Assembly (NCBI GenBank): GCA_945873105.1
Contig: CAMCBW010000010.1
Span: 1-64,000 of the forward strand
Direction: 5' to 3'
Source: Tangfeifania diversioriginum
Lineage (GTDB): Bacteria; Bacteroidota; Bacteroidia; Bacteroidales; Prolixibacteraceae
Length of the DNA: 64,000 bases
Positions 60,793 to 64,000 of this stretch are shown piece by piece. The notes under the pieces are model-generated. The model did no database searches. It was not told the DNA's origin and saw only the letters and a program-made list of their open reading frames with translations. Position 1 is the first letter of the stretch. Every line of letters starts with the position of its first letter. The translations under genes and the position numbers were made by a program.

Positions 60793-62922
60793 ATGAGAAA
60801 GGAAAAGGTTCTTGAAAAAATTGCAGGGGCTGCGGGAGTGTCCAAGGCCCAATTGATCAGTGTGTTGGATCTGTTTGACGGCGGTGCTACCATCCCTTTT
60901 GTCGCCAGGTACCGCAAGGAGATGACGGGAAGTCTGGATGAAGTTGTACTGGCCAGTATCAAAGAGGAGGATGAACGGTACAACGAACTTGAAAAGCGCA
61001 AAGAGACCATCCTGAAGTCGGTTGGGGAGCAGGATTTGCTGACTCCCGAGCTTCAGGCTACGATAGAAAACTGTTATCAGCTCAACGAGTTGGAGGATAT
61101 CTACCTTCCATACAAACCCAAAAGAAGGACACGTGCAACCATAGCGAGGGAGAAGGGGCTGGAAGCATTGGCCGAAATACTCATGAATCAGACTGAGAGG
61201 GATCCGGCCACCAGGGCCTTGCGGTTTTTAAATGACCAGGTTCCTGATGCGGAAGAGGCTTTGGCAGGCGCGAGGGATATCATTGCAGAAACTGTCAATG
61301 AGCACAATGGAGCCAGAAACATTGTCCGAAACAGTTTTGCAAGGGAGGCCGTCATCTTCTCCAGGGTAGCCAGGGGAAAAGAGGAAGAGGGAATCAAGTA
61401 CCGCGATTATTTTGAATCCTCCGAACCCCTTCACAAATGTCCGTCGCACCGGCTTCTGGCCATGCGCAGGGGCGAAAAGGAGGGCTTTCTGAAGCTGTCG
61501 GTATCGCCTGATGATGAGCGTACCATCGGAAGGTTGGAAAGTTATTTTGTTACCTCCGGTAACCAGAGCAGTGAACAGGTTGCATTGGCCATCAAGGATG
61601 CCTACAAACGTTTGCTGGCCCCCTCCATCGAGACAGAATTCTTCAACGACTCCAAGCAGCGGGCCGATCTGGAGGCGATCAAGGTCTTTACAGAAAATCT
61701 CCGGCAGCTGTTGCTGGCGCCACCATTGGGTCAAAAGCGTGTAATGGGCATTGATCCGGGTTATAAGTCAGGATGCAAGGTAGTCTGCCTGGATGCACAG
61801 GGAAATCTCCTCCACAACGAGACCATCTACCCGCATCCACCACAGTCGGAGGTCAACCAGGCGATGCGGAAGATTAGCTCTCTGGTGGGAAGTTACAAGA
61901 TCGAGGCCATCGCGATAGGCGACGGAACAGCCAGCAGGGAGACTGAAAGCTTTTTCAAGAAGATGCGTTTCGACCGGGACTTGCAGGTATTTGTGGTGAG
62001 CGAAGATGGAGCCTCCGTCTACTCTGCCTCCAAAATTGCCAGGGACGAGTTTCCACAGTACGATGTGACGGTCAGAGGGGCTATTTCCATTGGCCGCAGG
62101 TTGATGGACCCCTTGGCAGAACTGGTCAAGATCGATCCCAAGGCCATTGGGGTGGGGCAGTACCAACACGATGTAGACCAGAAAATGCTGCAAAGTTCAC
62201 TGGAGGTTTCTGTTGAATCCTGTGTCAACAAGGTAGGGGTAGATCTCAATACCGCCAGTAGCCACCTGCTCCATTACGTCTCCGGACTCAATGCCACCCT
62301 GGCACAGAATATTGTGGAGTACCGCAAGGAAAACGGCCCTTTTCCCTCACGGGAAATGTTGCGCAAAGTTCCGCGCATGGGACCAAAAGCCTATGAACAG
62401 TGTGCAGGTTTTCTCCGTATTTCGGGGGCAGATAATCCGCTTGACAATTCGGCTGTTCATCCTGAGCGTTACAAACTGGTGGAGAAAATCGCCTCCGACC
62501 TCGGTATGCCCCTGGTTGAGCTGATTGGGAAAGAGCAGCTGACTGCCAAAATTGATTTGAACCGTTATGTCAGCAAAGAGGTAGGACTTCCCACCTTAAC
62601 AGATATACTTGCCGAATTGTCCAAGCCTGGAAGGGATCCTCGGTCGGGCATCAAACATTTCGAGTTTGCAGAAGGGATCTACTCCATGCAGGACCTGATT
62701 CCGGGGATGGTGCTGCCCGGCATCGTCACCAACATCACCCGCTTCGGCGCCTTTGTGGATGTAGGCATCAAACAGGACGGACTGGTGCATATCAGCGAAA
62801 TGGCCGATCGCTTCGTCAGTGATCCTGCAGAAATAGTGAAGTTACAGCAGCATGTAAAGGTTCGTGTGGTAGAAGTGGATATACCCAGGAAGAGGATTGC
62901 GTTTTCGATGAAGGGGCTCTAG
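60793..62922 (+). CDS. tex: Tex-family RNA-binding transcription accessory protein
   Basis: 709 residues from the ATG at 60793; the frame is open upstream into the rhomboid gene, but those residues (EEGARRNGG) are not Tex-like. N-terminal helical region (GGATIPFVARYRKEMTGSLD), YqgF/RNase H-like domain (VMGIDPGYKSGCKVVCLD), helix-hairpin-helix repeats (LNTASSHLLHYVSGLN, LRKVPRMGPKAYEQCAGFL) and a C-terminal S1 domain (GIVTNITRFGAFVDVGIKQD). Tex binds nucleic acid and interacts with the transcription machinery. Full length for the family. Confidence 0.95.
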   Translation: MRKEKVLEKIAGAAGVSKAQLISVLDLFDGGATIPFVARYRKEMTGSLDEVVLASIKEEDERYNELEKRKETILKSVGEQDLLTPELQATIENCYQLNELEDIYLPYKPKRRTRATIAREKGLEALAEILMNQTERDPATRALRFLNDQVPDAEEALAGARDIIAETVNEHNGARNIVRNSFAREAVIFSRVARGKEEEGIKYRDYFESSEPLHKCPSHRLLAMRRGEKEGFLKLSVSPDDERTIGRLESYFVTSGNQSSEQVALAIKDAYKRLLAPSIETEFFNDSKQRADLEAIKVFTENLRQLLLAPPLGQKRVMGIDPGYKSGCKVVCLDAQGNLLHNETIYPHPPQSEVNQAMRKISSLVGSYKIEAIAIGDGTASRETESFFKKMRFDRDLQVFVVSEDGASVYSASKIARDEFPQYDVTVRGAISIGRRLMDPLAELVKIDPKAIGVGQYQHDVDQKMLQSSLEVSVESCVNKVGVDLNTASSHLLHYVSGLNATLAQNIVEYRKENGPFPSREMLRKVPRMGPKAYEQCAGFLRISGADNPLDNSAVHPERYKLVEKIASDLGMPLVELIGKEQLTAKIDLNRYVSKEVGLPTLTDILAELSKPGRDPRSGIKHFEFAEGIYSMQDLIPGMVLPGIVTNITRFGAFVDVGIKQDGLVHISEMADRFVSDPAEIVKLQQHVKVRVVEVDIPRKRIAFSMKGL

Positions 62923-62927
62923 CGAGA

Positions 62928-63089
62928 AGGTTAAAGGATAAAGGTTAAAGGATAAAGGATAAAGTGGCATTGTAGCAGTGCTGCATTCGTGCAGAAAGCT
63001 AAAATAAGAGCGTATGGATTTGCATTCACACGCTCTTATTTTATGACCTCCAGTATTGAAAGTCCAATCCTTTATCCTTTATCCTTTTA
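62928..63089. repeat. GGATAAA word arms around a central terminator hairpin
   Basis: AGGTTAAAGGATAAAGG words run from 62928 to about 62966 and their inverse (CCTTTATCC) from 63067 to 63089, overlapping the stop codon of the GH2 gene. Between them, AAAATAAGAGCGT (63001-63013) pairs perfectly with ACGCTCTTATTTT (63030-63042), a two-way terminator for the converging tex and GH2 genes. Confidence 0.85.
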
Positions 63090-64000
63090 CTTCAGTGAAT
63101 TACAAACCTCCCTGTTCACCTTCGCTATCCTTCCCTCCTCCAGCTTGATCACCTTCCGGTCGTAGGTCATCAGACCGTTGATTTCCATCTCAACGTCTGT
63201 GGTTTGGGTGTAGACAGCAGCTGAAAAGCCACGGGGAATCAGTACTTTCAGCTTTTCAGCCAGGTCAATGTAGGCATTGGTGGCCTCTTCAGAGGTTTTG
63301 TATTGCACATAGCCCCAGTTGCGGTCTTTGACCCAAAGGTGACTTTCCACCGGCAGACCGATGCCTCCGTATTCTCCCAGCACACAAACCCTTTTACCGT
63401 CGTACATGGCCAGATCCGGGGCCGGGTAGTTGTGGATGTCCATGATGTCACCAACCGGGTAGAAATTGCCCCCACTGGCACTGTTTATCAGTCTGGAGGG
63501 GTCTATTTGTTTGCTCCATGCCGAAATTTCAGCAGTTTTGAACTGTCCCCAGGCTTCGTTGAAAGGGACCCAGGTGACGATGGAGGGGTAGGAGATGTGC
63601 TGGTCGATGATGGCTTTCCACTCTGCCCTGAAGTTCTCTTCTGACTCCTGACTTCTTTCCAGCTCCTTGCCGTTGAAATAGTTGCGTTGCTGCCATTGCG
63701 GACTAACATCGCCACTGGGCATATCCTGCCAGACAAGAATTCCCTCCTTGTCGCAGTGGTAGTACCATCTGGCGGGTTCCACCTTCACATGCTTGCGGAT
63801 CATGTTAAAGCCAAAATCCTTTGTCTTTTTGATGTCGTACAGCAGTGCTTCATCTGTTGGCGCGGTGTACAACCCATCCGGCCACCAGCCCTGGTCGAGC
63901 GGGCCAAACTGGAAATAGTCGTGGTTGTTGAGCTGCATTCGTACGATGCCGTTGGCATCCCTTTTGGCAGAGATTTTGCGCATCCCTGTGTAGCTTTTTA
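63087..64000 (-). CDS. GH2-family glycosidase, C-terminal part
   Basis: At least 304 residues; the frame stays open to the right window edge (KSYTG precedes the first Met), so the N-terminal sugar-binding and immunoglobulin-like domains are outside. The visible part is the GH2 barrel. FNMIRKHVKVEPARWYYHCD and GILVWQDMPSG are the typical early strands. WVPFNEAWGQF contains the acid/base Glu after Asn. VLGEYGGIGLP contains the expected nucleophile Glu. Family members are beta-galactosidases, beta-mannosidases or beta-glucuronidases; which one cannot be told here. Its stop codon overlaps the GGATAAA repeat arm. Confidence 0.9.
   Translation of the reverse strand, partial: KSYTGMRKISAKRDANGIVRMQLNNHDYFQFGPLDQGWWPDGLYTAPTDEALLYDIKKTKDFGFNMIRKHVKVEPARWYYHCDKEGILVWQDMPSGDVSPQWQQRNYFNGKELERSQESEENFRAEWKAIIDQHISYPSIVTWVPFNEAWGQFKTAEISAWSKQIDPSRLINSASGGNFYPVGDIMDIHNYPAPDLAMYDGKRVCVLGEYGGIGLPVESHLWVKDRNWGYVQYKTSEEATNAYIDLAEKLKVLIPRGFSAAVYTQTTDVEMEINGLMTYDRKVIKLEEGRIAKVNREVCNSLK

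Overview
The window comes from the chromosome of a member of the Bacteroidota, most likely an anaerobic, fermenting, polysaccharide-degrading one. Several signals agree on this. There are paired SusC/SusD genes, a giant hybrid two-component regulator and the type IX secretion gene porQ. Promoters follow the Bacteroidota pattern TTTG-N19-TAnnTTTG instead of -35/-10 boxes. Ribosome binding sites are largely absent, and there is a tryptophanase and an [FeFe] hydrogenase of the bifurcating type. A family close to Prolixibacteraceae/Marinilabiliales would fit, but that is inference.

Layout. 1-15.7 kb, minus strand: a polysaccharide utilisation locus. Its order of transcription is hybrid sensor-regulator, a 37-residue membrane peptide, susC, susD, susC, susD, a GH128-like glucanase lipoprotein, and a beta-helix protein cut by the window edge. 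15.7-17 kb: a transposase-like scrap inside a nested inverted-repeat element, a hicAB toxin-antitoxin pair with promoter and operator, and tRNA-Arg. 17.3-25.3 kb: M28 peptidase, FeoA-FeoB fusion with its Cys-rich partner, MFS exporter, iron alcohol dehydrogenase, AraD-type epimerase and a DUF4251 protein. 25.4-31.5 kb, minus strand: outer-membrane receptor, carboxyltransferase and tryptophanase.

31.7-42.5 kb is the most distinctive region. It holds a bifurcating [FeFe] hydrogenase (NuoE-, HydA- and NuoF-like subunits plus a small ferredoxin). These are followed by a regulatory set with a sensory-type hydrogenase, two DRTGG-like proteins, two HATPase proteins and a PHP protein. Divergent from it are a PAS protein and a SpoIIE phosphatase. 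I infer hydrogen or redox sensing coupled to a phosphorylation switch.

42.6-50.2 kb, minus strand: pfkA, ispH, cmk, porQ, a YkgJ-type Cys protein, a DMT transporter, GH20 hexosaminidase and tRNA-His. 50.2-56.5 kb, plus strand: AlkD-like protein, a GNAT-like protein, ribosomal L31 type B, Lon and a PAS histidine kinase. 56.5-59.7 kb, minus strand: a processive glycosyltransferase, a HEAT-repeat membrane protein and a lone receiver domain, which look like a regulated exopolysaccharide module. 59.9-64 kb: rhomboid protease, Tex, and a GH2 glycosidase truncated by the right edge.

A recurrent oddity is that many operons end in inverted repeats built from short reiterated words (AGTGCCTAA, AGTGACTAA, ATGTGGAA, GGATAAA, AACCTGAAAGG). 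Their arms start at, or within a few bases of, the stop codon. They probably serve as terminators, but their word-amplified make-up and stop-codon anchoring deserve attention.
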